Source of the DNA: an uncultured Micrococcaceae bacterium
GTDB lineage: Bacteria > Actinomycetota > Actinomycetes > Actinomycetales > Micrococcaceae
DNA length: 64,000 bases
Assembly: GCA_947502645.1 (NCBI GenBank)
Contig: CANNAD010000001.1
Span: forward strand, 1,054,001-1,118,000
Direction: 5' to 3'
Positions within the stretch are counted from its first letter, which is position 1, and the number at the start of each line of letters is the position of its first letter. Below the pieces are notes generated by a model. It was given only the letters and a program-made list of their open reading frames with translations. It made no database searches and was not told the DNA's origin. Below, piece by piece: positions 1 through 9,840 of the stretch. The translations under genes and the position numbers were made by a program.

Positions 1-139
1 GACGGAGCGCATCGCCGCTGATGTCCTTGCCGTTTTTGATGTCGCCCGCGTTGACGTGACCGTGCACAAACCCAAGGCGCCCATTGAGGTCCCGTTTGGC
101 GACGTTTCCGTGAGTGTGTCCAGGAGTCGGCATGGCTGA
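1..139 (+). CDS. folB: Dihydroneopterin aldolase, C-terminal fragment
   Basis: The window opens inside an open frame (codons from base 2) that encodes the last 45 residues of a protein and stops with TGA at 137-139. The segment reads TERIAADVL, then VTVHKPKAPI, the usual C-terminal signature of FolB, which cleaves dihydroneopterin to 6-hydroxymethyl-dihydropterin and glycolaldehyde in folate synthesis. The stop overlaps the ATG of folK by eight bases, so the two are translationally coupled. FolB plus FolK as neighbours is the normal folate operon order in actinobacteria. The N-terminal part lies outside the window. The identification rests on this short tail and on the neighbour. Confidence 0.8.
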   Translation, partial: TERIAADVLAVFDVARVDVTVHKPKAPIEVPFGDVSVSVSRSRHG

Positions 140-644
140 GAACGTTGTTCTTGCGCTGGGGAGCAATCTTGGTGACAGCGCTGAGACGTTAGCCGGTGCC
201 GTCCGGGATATAGCTGATCACCCCGGAATTACGTTGAGTCGTATTTCGCCCGTCGCGCAGACCAAACCGGTTGGCGGGCCAGAGCAGCCTGACTACCTGA
301 ACATGGTTATTGAAGTGGTGACTGAGCTTTCACCGCTTGAGGTTCTTGATCTGTGTCAGGACGTGGAGCACCGGCATCACCGGGTCCGAGAGGAACGGTG
401 GGGCGCGCGCACGCTGGACGTGGACGTCATTGTGTACGGGAATCTACGGCACGACGACGACAGGCTGACACTGCCTCATCCCCGTGCTGCCGAACGTGCT
501 TTTGTGCTCGAACCCTGGCTCTGGATGGACCCGGACGCGCATTTGTTGGGTCAATCGGTGGCTGAGCTGGCGGCGCAGGCATCGGACCGGGATGGTGTTC
601 GGCGTTATGAGCCTTCTGCATCCGGCGATACCGCTGAGGCGTAA
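132..644 (+). CDS. folK: 2-amino-4-hydroxy-6-hydroxymethyldihydropteridine pyrophosphokinase
   Basis: 170 aa, a normal HPPK length. It transfers pyrophosphate from ATP to 6-hydroxymethyl-7,8-dihydropterin, the step after FolB and before FolP in folate synthesis. Visible motifs are LALGSNLGD at the N-terminus, RWGARTLDVDVIVYG (the HPPK signature with the two Asp that hold magnesium) and LPHPRAAERAFVLEPW. The ATG at 132 is chosen over an upstream GTG at 114 because it overlaps the folB stop and gives the canonical N-terminus. Its own stop overlaps the next ATG (TAATG). Cytosolic. Confidence 0.95.
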   Translation: MAENVVLALGSNLGDSAETLAGAVRDIADHPGITLSRISPVAQTKPVGGPEQPDYLNMVIEVVTELSPLEVLDLCQDVEHRHHRVREERWGARTLDVDVIVYGNLRHDDDRLTLPHPRAAERAFVLEPWLWMDPDAHLLGQSVAELAAQASDRDGVRRYEPSASGDTAEA

Positions 645-1159
645 TGCGCAACATCAGATACAGCTGGTTGGCCATCATGGTGCTTGTGGCGGGGGCCGCT
701 GGCTGGATGCTGAATGTCCTGGCAACCCGCAATGGGTTTCCCGCGCCGGCCTTGCACCTGGGGTCGCTGCTGACCATGGCGTTTATCGTGGTTTTCACGC
801 TCGCCCTCGGGCTCAAAGTGCGTGCCTGGCGTAACGGCAACCGCGACAAACCGTTGGACCCGATTCTTGCTGCCCGCACTCTGATCCTTGCGCAGGCCTG
901 TGCCTATACGGGTGCGCTGATGTTGGGCTGGCATTCTGGAATCTTTGTGGATCAGCTCGCTCTGGTGTCAGTTCGGGGCTTTACGGAAGGGATCTGGGGC
1001 TCGTTGGCTACAGTTGCCGGCGGTGCTGCGATGATTGTTATCGGCCTCGTGGTGGAGCGGTTCTGTAAGTTGCCGCCGGATGACGATGCTTCGACGAAGG
1101 ACGTTGGCGGGGCAGGAAACAGGCGCTCTGTGCGTGGTGATGAGGGGGAGTATGCCTAG
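644..1159 (+). CDS. DUF3180 membrane protein
   Basis: 171 aa with four hydrophobic segments, roughly residues 8-26, 40-58, 77-96 and 116-136, and a short charged C-terminal tail. Matches in character the DUF3180 family, which in actinobacteria sits directly after folK. Function is unknown. The ATG overlaps the folK stop by one base and the C-terminus overlaps the start of the next gene, so it is part of the same operon. No catalytic residues are apparent. Confidence 0.85.
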   Translation: MRNIRYSWLAIMVLVAGAAGWMLNVLATRNGFPAPALHLGSLLTMAFIVVFTLALGLKVRAWRNGNRDKPLDPILAARTLILAQACAYTGALMLGWHSGIFVDQLALVSVRGFTEGIWGSLATVAGGAAMIVIGLVVERFCKLPPDDDASTKDVGGAGNRRSVRGDEGEYA

Positions 1160-1664
1160 TGAAGCGATTGATCCGCACGGTGTTGTGTGGACGGGAGTCT
1201 CGAAGAATTATCTGAAGGTCCGGCTGCTGGGCTGGCTTCTGACAGCGGTCATCTGGCTGGTGGTGCTCTCTGTGCCGCTGGTGCTTGTCCTGATCGGGGT
1301 GTGGACCTGGCTTCCGCTGTGGGTCATCTGGTCGCTCATTGCGTTGAACGTCGTCATCAGTGCCTGGACGGGGTTGCTGATTCCCCGGCAGGTTCGGGCT
1401 ATCGGTTATGCCGAGCGCGACGACGATCTCCTGATCCGCAGCGGCGTGTTCTTTCAGCGTGCCATGGTGGTGCCCTATGGGCGGATGCAGTACGTGGACG
1501 TTTCGGTGGGGCCCGTGGAGCGGGCTTTCGGGCTTTGTTCCCTGAAGCTGCACACCGCAGCGGTTGCCACCAAGGCTGAAATCCCTGGGTTGCCTACCGA
1601 TGAGGGGGCCCGGTTGAGGGAGCAGCTGAGCGCCCGCGGTGAGGCGAAGCTGGCTGGACTGTGA
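1152..1664 (+). CDS. PH domain-containing membrane protein (YdbS-like)
   Basis: 170 aa. Two adjacent hydrophobic helices near residues 27-75 are followed by a bacterial PH (bPH_2) domain with the typical run RSGVFFQRAMVVPYGRMQ and the VERAFGL and LHTAA pattern near its end. ATG 1152 is preceded by GAGGGGGAG and overlaps the DUF3180 stop; the longer reading frame upstream is only an overlap with the previous gene. It pairs with the three-PH-domain protein downstream, the same arrangement as B. subtilis ydbS-ydbT. A role in membrane or secretion physiology is inferred from homologues only. Confidence 0.85.
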   Translation: MPSEAIDPHGVVWTGVSKNYLKVRLLGWLLTAVIWLVVLSVPLVLVLIGVWTWLPLWVIWSLIALNVVISAWTGLLIPRQVRAIGYAERDDDLLIRSGVFFQRAMVVPYGRMQYVDVSVGPVERAFGLCSLKLHTAAVATKAEIPGLPTDEGARLREQLSARGEAKLAGL

Positions 1665-3145
1665 GTGTCCCGGCGGAAGAACAGGCTCCTGATCCCGCGG
1701 TGATCGACAACCCGCAGGATGCGTGGCACCGGGTTCACCCGATCTCGCCGATGGTCCGTGGGTGGCTTGCCATTGTCGCCGTACTTTTTGTCTTCGGCCG
1801 TGACCGCGTTGAAGGGATCTTCATGGGGGAGGCCGAGGCTCTCCCGTCTGATGCGATCTGGTGGATTGTCGGGGTCGGGGCGGCTGTCGTCGTCGTCATT
1901 GCCGTGTTCTTTTATTTGTCCTGGCGGTTCACCCGGTATCAGGTGACGGCCGAGCATGTGAAGGTCAACAGCGGCGTTCTGTTTCGGCAGCAGCGGCAGG
2001 CGCGGCTTGACCGGGTGCAGGCGATTGATCTGATGCAGCCGCTTCTGGCCCGAATCTTCGGGCTGGCGGAACTGAAATTCGAGGTCGCTGACGCGGGAGA
2101 GTCTGCCGTCAAGCTCTCCTTTTTGAAACTGCAGGATGCCCGCACCCTGCGCGCTACCATTCTCAGCCGTGCAAGCGGCGGAGCGGATGACGAGTCCGGG
2201 CCGCAGGACCAACCGGAGGAAGCTGAACATCGTGTTTTGCACGTGACCCCCGGCCGGGTGTTCGGGGCTACCTTGCTCTCGGGTGCAACGATCGCTCTTC
2301 TCCTGCTGGCGATTATCGCCGTCGTCATGTCATTCCTGCTTGATGAACCACTGGTCATTACCGGCCTGCTGCCTGTCATTATTGGCATCGTGGCCAGTTA
2401 CTGGACGACGTTCAGCAGTTCCTTCAATTTCCGGGTCTCGGTGCTGGAGGACGGGATCCGGCTGCGATACGGACTGTTGGATACCAGAACGCAGACCATC
2501 CCGCCCGGACGTATCCAGGCAGTGAGCGTGGTGCAGTCACCGCTCTGGCGCTTCACCGGGTGGTACAAGATGAGACTGAACGTCGCCGGTTATGGGGGAG
2601 CCGCGGGACAACCCGCCAGTGGTGGAAACACGCTCCTGCCAGTGGGCACCAAACAAGAGGTGCTGCAGTTGATGGCACTCGTATTTCCAGATCCCGGCAC
2701 AGAGGATCCCCTGGGACTGTTCCACGCCGGGCTGGAAGGCAAGAACGACGACGCCGGCTTCACCACCAGCCCGCGCCGCGTACGGTGGATCAGCCCGTTC
2801 ACCTGGCGGCGTAACGGGTTTGTCGTCACCAGAACCGCACTCGTGGCCCGTTCGGGCGCCTTCTGGCGGCATCTGGCGGTGGTGCCGCATGAGCGAACAC
2901 AGTCAATGGCACTTGAGCGTGGGCCTCTGAGTCGTCGGTTCGGGGCCATGGATCTGGTCATGCACACCACCCCCGGGCCGGTAGCGGTGCGGGTCCGCCA
3001 GATGGACAAGCACACGGCCGTGGAACTTTTTGACCTTCAGTCATCGCGGGCGGCCGAGGCGCGCAAACACAGCGTGGGCGATCGTTGGCGCGAACACCAT
3101 GACGAGCAGGACAGTGAGCGAGGCGGGGAGTTGACCCATGGTTGA
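1661..3145 (+). CDS. PH domain-containing membrane protein (YdbT-like)
   Basis: 494 aa. Paired transmembrane helices (about residues 31-85 and 202-260) are each followed by a bPH_2 domain; the repeats can be seen as HVKVNSGVLFRQQRQARLDRVQ, then GIRLRYGLLDTRTQTIPPGRIQ, then FVVTRTALVARSGAFWRHLAVV. This triple architecture is the YdbT type. GTG 1661 overlaps the TGA of the YdbS-like gene (GTGA), so the two are coupled and probably form one complex. Molecular function is not established. Confidence 0.85.
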   Translation: MSVPAEEQAPDPAVIDNPQDAWHRVHPISPMVRGWLAIVAVLFVFGRDRVEGIFMGEAEALPSDAIWWIVGVGAAVVVVIAVFFYLSWRFTRYQVTAEHVKVNSGVLFRQQRQARLDRVQAIDLMQPLLARIFGLAELKFEVADAGESAVKLSFLKLQDARTLRATILSRASGGADDESGPQDQPEEAEHRVLHVTPGRVFGATLLSGATIALLLLAIIAVVMSFLLDEPLVITGLLPVIIGIVASYWTTFSSSFNFRVSVLEDGIRLRYGLLDTRTQTIPPGRIQAVSVVQSPLWRFTGWYKMRLNVAGYGGAAGQPASGGNTLLPVGTKQEVLQLMALVFPDPGTEDPLGLFHAGLEGKNDDAGFTTSPRRVRWISPFTWRRNGFVVTRTALVARSGAFWRHLAVVPHERTQSMALERGPLSRRFGAMDLVMHTTPGPVAVRVRQMDKHTAVELFDLQSSRAAEARKHSVGDRWREHHDEQDSERGGELTHG

Positions 3146-4043
3146 ACCAGCACGTAAGCCGGGCCGTCTCGGCGTCGGCATCATTGGAAGCGGCAAGGTA
3201 GGTGCCGTGCTCGGCGCCGCTCTCCGTGGGGCGGGGCACGCCGTCGTCGGGGTGTCAGCGGTATCGGACGCCAGCCGGGAACGGGCAGAGAATCTGTTGC
3301 CCGGCGTTCCCATCCTGGATATCCCGGATGTGGTGGAACGCTCGGAACTGGTGCTGCTGGCCGTCCCGGATGACGCCCTCGAACAGCTGGTTGCAGGGTT
3401 GGCCGCTGCCGGGGCGTGGCAGCCGGGGCAGATCGTGGCACACACGTCCGGCCGGTTTGGCACAGACGTGCTCGCACCTGCCCGGGCCATGGGCACCATT
3501 GGGCTGGCACTTCATCCCGCCATGACCTTCACCGGCATGAGCCTGGACCTGGCGCGCCTCCCGGACTGCACCTTTGCTGTCACCGCACCGGCAGCGGTCC
3601 TGCCGATCGCGCAGGCACTGGTTGTTGAAATGGGCGCTGAACCAGTGGTCCTCGACGAAGCGGACCGCGTGGTCTACCACGCAGCTCTGGCGCACGCTTC
3701 GAATCATCTCGTGACCATCGCCGCGCAGTCCGCGGAGCTGCTGGCGGGCATCGGCGTCGAGGACCCGTCGCGTCTGCTGGGGCCTCTGTTGCGGGCATCT
3801 CTGGAGAACGCGTTGGCCAGCGGTGAGTCCGCGCTGACTGGTCCCGTAGCCCGTGGGGATCTCGGTACTGTCCGGGCGCACTGGAAGGCACTCGGGTCGG
3901 TTCCAGCAGAGGACACCCGCGACGCCTACCGCGAGCTGGCCAAAGCAACGGCACGCAGAGCAGCCGGACGCGGGACCCTGAAAGCGGATCAGGCCCAGGG
4001 AGTCCTGGACATATTTTCTACCCGAGACGAAGGAACAGCATGA
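3138..4043 (+). CDS. Rossmann-like and DUF2520 domain-containing protein
   Basis: 301 aa. An N-terminal NAD(P)-binding Rossmann fold shows [16 protein letters not shown] near residue 13. The C-terminal half is the helical DUF2520 region (HPAMTFTG, then [14 protein letters not shown]). The overall plan resembles 6-phosphogluconate or pyrroline-carboxylate-type dehydrogenases. It overlaps the previous gene by eight bases and the next (panC) by four. In many actinobacteria it precedes panC, and a ketopantoate-reductase-like activity has been suspected because of that. The substrate is not known and I do not assign one. Confidence 0.85.
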   Translation: MVEPARKPGRLGVGIIGSGKVGAVLGAALRGAGHAVVGVSAVSDASRERAENLLPGVPILDIPDVVERSELVLLAVPDDALEQLVAGLAAAGAWQPGQIVAHTSGRFGTDVLAPARAMGTIGLALHPAMTFTGMSLDLARLPDCTFAVTAPAAVLPIAQALVVEMGAEPVVLDEADRVVYHAALAHASNHLVTIAAQSAELLAGIGVEDPSRLLGPLLRASLENALASGESALTGPVARGDLGTVRAHWKALGSVPAEDTRDAYRELAKATARRAAGRGTLKADQAQGVLDIFSTRDEGTA

Positions 4044-4924
4044 CCAAGCCGTTGCTCGTGACCACCAAAGCGGCCCTGCGGGAGGCCCTCGGTCGGCACC
4101 CCAGTTCATCGATCGGCCTCGTGCCCACCATGGGCGCGCTGCATGAGGGGCACGAATCGCTCGTCCATGCCGCGCGTGAAGCGAACGACGTCGTCGTCGT
4201 CAGCATCTTCGTGAACCCGCTTCAGTTCGGAGAAGCGCGGGACCTGGAACACTATCCGCGCACTCTTGAATCGGATCTCGAACTGCTGCAGGGCTGCGGG
4301 GCGGACGTTGTCTTCGCTCCCTCCGTTGAGGAAATGTACCCGAACGGTGAACCGATGGTAGGGCTCGACGCCGGCCAATTTGGCACACGCTTTGAGGGAG
4401 CGTCCCGTCCCGGCCACTTCAACGGCATGCTGACGGTGGTCAGCAAACTGTTCCACCTGGCGCAGCCGGGGTCCGACGCCGCTTACCGCGCCTATTTCGG
4501 GCAAAAAGATGCCCAGCAGCTGGCTCTTGTCAGAGGGATGGCTGCTGATCTTGATTTCCCTGTTGAGGTGAACGCCGTGCCCACAGTTCGGCACGACGAC
4601 GGGCTGGCCATGTCCAGCCGGAACCGGCGTCTTTCGCCGGAAGAGCGGGAGGCCGCCCTGGTGCTCTCCCGTGCACTTCGCCTGCTGGAAGCACGTGCGG
4701 ACGCCCACGAACCATTGGATCCTGACTCCGCTGTGGCCCTCGTCGAGAGTCAGAAGCTGGTGGAGCTGGACTACCTCGAAATCGTGAGTCCTGACACTCT
4801 GGAGCCGCTGGCCTTCAACTGCCACGAGACCCCGTTTACCGGGACAGCCCTTGCGTTGATCGCGGCCCGTGTGGGTGAAGTCCGCCTCATTGACAATCTC
4901 CCGCTGGGCACCGAAGAGCAGTAA
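4040..4924 (+). CDS. panC: Pantothenate synthetase
   Basis: 294 aa. Condenses pantoate and beta-alanine using ATP to give pantothenate, the precursor of coenzyme A. The HIGH-type motif is in [15 protein letters not shown] (about residue 29) and the KMSKS-like motif is SSRNRRLS (about residue 190). FVNPLQFG and GQKDAQQL are also family signatures. Its ATG overlaps the TGA of the DUF2520 gene (ATGA). No panB or panD is visible nearby. Cytosolic. Confidence 0.96.
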   Translation: MTKPLLVTTKAALREALGRHPSSSIGLVPTMGALHEGHESLVHAAREANDVVVVSIFVNPLQFGEARDLEHYPRTLESDLELLQGCGADVVFAPSVEEMYPNGEPMVGLDAGQFGTRFEGASRPGHFNGMLTVVSKLFHLAQPGSDAAYRAYFGQKDAQQLALVRGMAADLDFPVEVNAVPTVRHDDGLAMSSRNRRLSPEEREAALVLSRALRLLEARADAHEPLDPDSAVALVESQKLVELDYLEIVSPDTLEPLAFNCHETPFTGTALALIAARVGEVRLIDNLPLGTEEQ

Positions 4925-4970
4925 CCACTCTGGTCGGCGGCCGAAGACAGTGCCGAACGCCTGTAACCGG

Positions 4971-4976
4971 TAACCT
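4971..4976 (+). promoter_or_regulatory. Candidate -10 box of leaderless lysS promoter
   Basis: TAACCT ends eight bases before the GTG of lysS and no Shine-Dalgarno sequence lies between. The spacing would place the transcription start at or next to the start codon. No convincing -35 element is seen. Inference from spacing only, and the weakest member of the set of similar sites in this window. Confidence 0.4.
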
Positions 4977-4984
4977 TATATACC

Positions 4985-6490
4985 GTGACGACTGATAACG
5001 GAACCCCTAGCGAAACAGCCGAGTTCGACGAGCAGATGCGCATCCGTATGGAAAAGCGCAGCAAGCTACTCGAAGGAGGCCACGAGGCGTACCCCGTCGG
5101 AGTGCCCCGGACGCACTCGCTGAAGGAGATCCGGGAAAAGCACGGAGATCTCGAGCCCGAAGCAGCTACCGGCGAAATGGTCGGAATCACCGGACGGGTC
5201 GTGTTTGTCCGCAATACCGGAAAACTCTGCTTCGCCACCCTTCAGGAAGGCAACGGCACCCGGCTTCAGGCCATGCTCAGCCTCGCCGTCGTCGGTGAGG
5301 AAGCGCTCGCCGGCTGGAAGGCGCTTGTTGACCTGGGAGACCACGTCTTTATCCACGGCGAAGTCATCACCTCCCGCCGCGGAGAGCTGTCCATCATGGC
5401 TGACAGCTGGAAGATGGCGTCCAAGGCGCTACGCCCCCTGCCGGTGCTGCACGCAGACCTCAATGAGGAAACCCGCGTCCGCCGTCGTTATGTGGACCTG
5501 ATGGTCCGTGACGAGGCCCGGGACATGGTCTATCGGAGGGCCGCCGTCACCCGCGCTGTTCGTGACACGCTCCACGGGCATGGCTACGTTGAGGTGGAGA
5601 CGCCCATTCTGCAGCTCATCCACGGCGGCGCGACTGCCCGTCCCTTTGAAACACACCTGAATGCTTTTGATCAGAAAATGACGCTCCGTATTGCTTTGGA
5701 GCTTTATCTGAAACGTGCTGTTGTCGGTGGCATTGACCGGGTCTATGAGATCGGCCGGATCTTCCGTAATGAAGGCGTCGACTCCACGCATAGCCCGGAA
5801 TTCACCATGCTCGAGTGCTACGAAGCATGGGCAGATCAATTCGTTATGGCTGACCGGATGAAAGAGATCATCCTCAACTGTGCTGACCTTCTGGGCTCCA
5901 GGACGATCGAAACGGCCGCTGGCACGATCAATCTTGACGGCGAATGGAAATGGTTGGCCGTCTATCCCGGCCTGTCAGAGGCCGTTGGTGAGGTTGTCAC
6001 CCCGCAGACCACTGCCGAGCGCCTTCGCGAGATCGCCGAGAAGCATGAGGTCGGCATATCGGCTGATTGGGGTGCCGAGAAGCTGGTCATGGAATTGTTC
6101 AGCGAAATAGTTGAACCCACGCTCATCCAGCCCACTTTTGTTTACGATTATCCACCGCTTGCCCAGCCGCTCGCCCGCCCTCATCGGGAAAAGCCGGATC
6201 TGATCGAGGCCTGGGATCTGATCATCGGCGGTATGGAAAGAGGAACCGCTTTCAGCGAGCTTATTGACCCCGTGGTGCAGCGGGAGCGCCTGACCCGTCA
6301 GTCGCTCATGGCAGCGGCAGGGGACGACGAAGCGATGCAGCTGGATGAGGACTTCCTGCGCGCTCTGGAACACGGCGCTCCGCCGATGGGCGGAATTGGC
6401 CTCGGAATAGACCGCCTCGTGATGTTGTTTACGCAATCGGGCATTCGGGAAAGTATTCTCTTTCCCCTCCTCAAACCGGAAGTCGGATAG
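4985..6490 (+). CDS. lysS: Lysyl-tRNA synthetase, class II
   Basis: 501 aa. Charges tRNA-Lys with lysine. An N-terminal OB-fold anticodon-binding domain (GEMVGITGRVVFVRNTGK) is followed by the class II catalytic core: motif 2 is seen as RIFRNEGVDSTHSPEFTMLECYEAW and motif 3 as GIGLGIDRLVML near the C-terminus. The start is GTG 4985, with a TANNNT box but no ribosome binding site just upstream. It lies 60 bases after panC and is probably its own transcription unit. One oddity is EKPDLIEAWDLIIGGMERGTAFSEL, where most LysRS read a little differently at the catalytic site; the C-terminal half still looks intact. Confidence 0.95.
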   Translation: MTTDNGTPSETAEFDEQMRIRMEKRSKLLEGGHEAYPVGVPRTHSLKEIREKHGDLEPEAATGEMVGITGRVVFVRNTGKLCFATLQEGNGTRLQAMLSLAVVGEEALAGWKALVDLGDHVFIHGEVITSRRGELSIMADSWKMASKALRPLPVLHADLNEETRVRRRYVDLMVRDEARDMVYRRAAVTRAVRDTLHGHGYVEVETPILQLIHGGATARPFETHLNAFDQKMTLRIALELYLKRAVVGGIDRVYEIGRIFRNEGVDSTHSPEFTMLECYEAWADQFVMADRMKEIILNCADLLGSRTIETAAGTINLDGEWKWLAVYPGLSEAVGEVVTPQTTAERLREIAEKHEVGISADWGAEKLVMELFSEIVEPTLIQPTFVYDYPPLAQPLARPHREKPDLIEAWDLIIGGMERGTAFSELIDPVVQRERLTRQSLMAAAGDDEAMQLDEDFLRALEHGAPPMGGIGLGIDRLVMLFTQSGIRESILFPLLKPEVG

Positions 6491-6494
6491 TTCC

Positions 6495-6644
6495 ATGGAG
6501 TACTTGGCTGTCATCCTGCCATCGCTGTGCGTAGGCGTTGTGTTCTATTTCGTGATGAAATCAATTTTCAACGCTGACCGCGCCGAAAGGGAAGCATTGG
6601 CGGAAGCAGATCGCCGTGAAGAAGAAGAGCGCGCGAATCTCTGA
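6495..6644 (+). CDS. Small single-span membrane protein (49 aa)
   Basis: An ATG four bases after the lysS stop opens a 49-codon frame: a hydrophobic helix (about residues 4-21, ending FYFVMKSIF) followed by a strongly charged tail rich in Glu, Arg and Ala (ADRAEREALAEADRREEEERANL). The short helix plus amphipathic charged tail and the position directly after lysS argue for a real microprotein, likely cotranscribed with lysS. No family or function is recognised. Too short for standard ORF cut-offs. Confidence 0.6.
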   Translation: MEYLAVILPSLCVGVVFYFVMKSIFNADRAEREALAEADRREEEERANL

Positions 6645-6756
6645 ATATGACTTGTATTGCTTTGTAACCTTCTTACATAGATAATTACCTCGGGGGCGGG
6701 GATATTCTCCGGAAATTCATAGCCCTGAGGGGTTGATCCGAGGAAAGGCTTGCAGT

Positions 6757-7077
6757 ATGGCGCAAAAAGTAGAAGTAATCCTGATCGATGATATCGACGG
6801 CGGTGGCGCTGATGAGACGATTCGCTTTGGCGTAGATGGTTCTGAGTATGAAATTGACTTATCTACGGCTCACGCAGATGAGTTCCGTTCAGCGGTGCAG
6901 GCCTACGTGGATGCTGGTAGGAAAGTAAGCCGTGCGAAGAGCACACCAGCTGGCTCACGTAATCAGGAGACGGCAAAAATTCGTGAATGGGCCCGTAAAA
7001 ATGGACGCACCGTTTCCTCACGCGGCCGCGTAAGCGCCGATATTGTTGAGGCATACCGCGCAGCTCAGGGTCGTTAG
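6757..7077 (+). CDS. lsr2: Lsr2 family nucleoid-associated protein
   Basis: 106 aa, the usual Lsr2 length. The N-terminal dimerisation half (MAQKVEVILIDDIDGG, then ETIRFGVDG and YEIDLS) and the C-terminal DNA-binding half with the AT-hook-like RGR (NGRTVSSRGRVSADIVEAY) are clear. Lsr2 bridges AT-rich DNA and silences horizontally acquired genes. ATG 6757 follows AGGAAAGG at 6741-6748. The 90 bases upstream are AT-richer than the surroundings and would hold the promoter. A strong hairpin follows the gene. Confidence 0.95.
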   Translation: MAQKVEVILIDDIDGGGADETIRFGVDGSEYEIDLSTAHADEFRSAVQAYVDAGRKVSRAKSTPAGSRNQETAKIREWARKNGRTVSSRGRVSADIVEAYRAAQGR

Positions 7078-7096
7078 CAGTTCGCAGACGCATCCG

Positions 7097-7134
7097 GGAA
7101 GAGCGGGCGTCGGTTCTCCGCCGCCCGTTCTTCC
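7097..7134 (+). terminator. Hairpin terminator after lsr2
   Basis: A 13-bp stem (7097-7109 with 7122-7134, one G-U pair, core GAGCGGGCG) closes a 12-base loop shortly after the lsr2 stop. It has no long T-run, as is common in high-GC actinobacteria. Confidence 0.7.
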
Positions 7135-7149
7135 GATGGCGAACACGCC

Positions 7150-7161
7150 CCACGAGCGTGG
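7150..7161. promoter_or_regulatory. Perfect palindrome upstream of clpC
   Basis: CCACG-AG-CGTGG forms a perfect 5+5 inverted repeat 47 bases before the clpC ATG. The position suits an operator in the promoter region. It does not have the five-base spacing between CGC and GCG expected of a ClgR box, so the binding protein is not named. Confidence 0.4.
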
Positions 7162-7207
7162 AACGGCCACGTAGCATCGAAGTACATGTTAGCTAGGAGT
7201 GTGCCTC

Positions 7208-9703
<2,496 letters not shown>

Positions 9704-9719
9704 GCGGCAGATACGCATC

Positions 9720-9754
9720 GAGAGGCACGTTCCCCCTGTGGGGATGTGCCTCTC
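9720..9754 (+). terminator. Hairpin terminator after clpC
   Basis: Outer arms GAGAGGCAC (9720-9728) and GTGCCTCTC (9746-9754) with inner arms TCCCC and GGGGA form a long two-part hairpin 17 bases after the clpC stop. Confidence 0.8.
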
Positions 9755-9840
9755 GGCGTTAACGCCGGTCGCGCTGGACGCCGGCCCGTGACCGATCGTC
9801 AGTAGTGACCAGTGACACAAATAGTGATAGAGATGTGCGT

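Noticed and set aside
7146-7158. Possible ClgR box (CGC and GCG) before clpC
   Set aside because: The two half-sites are seven bases apart instead of the five of the described consensus.
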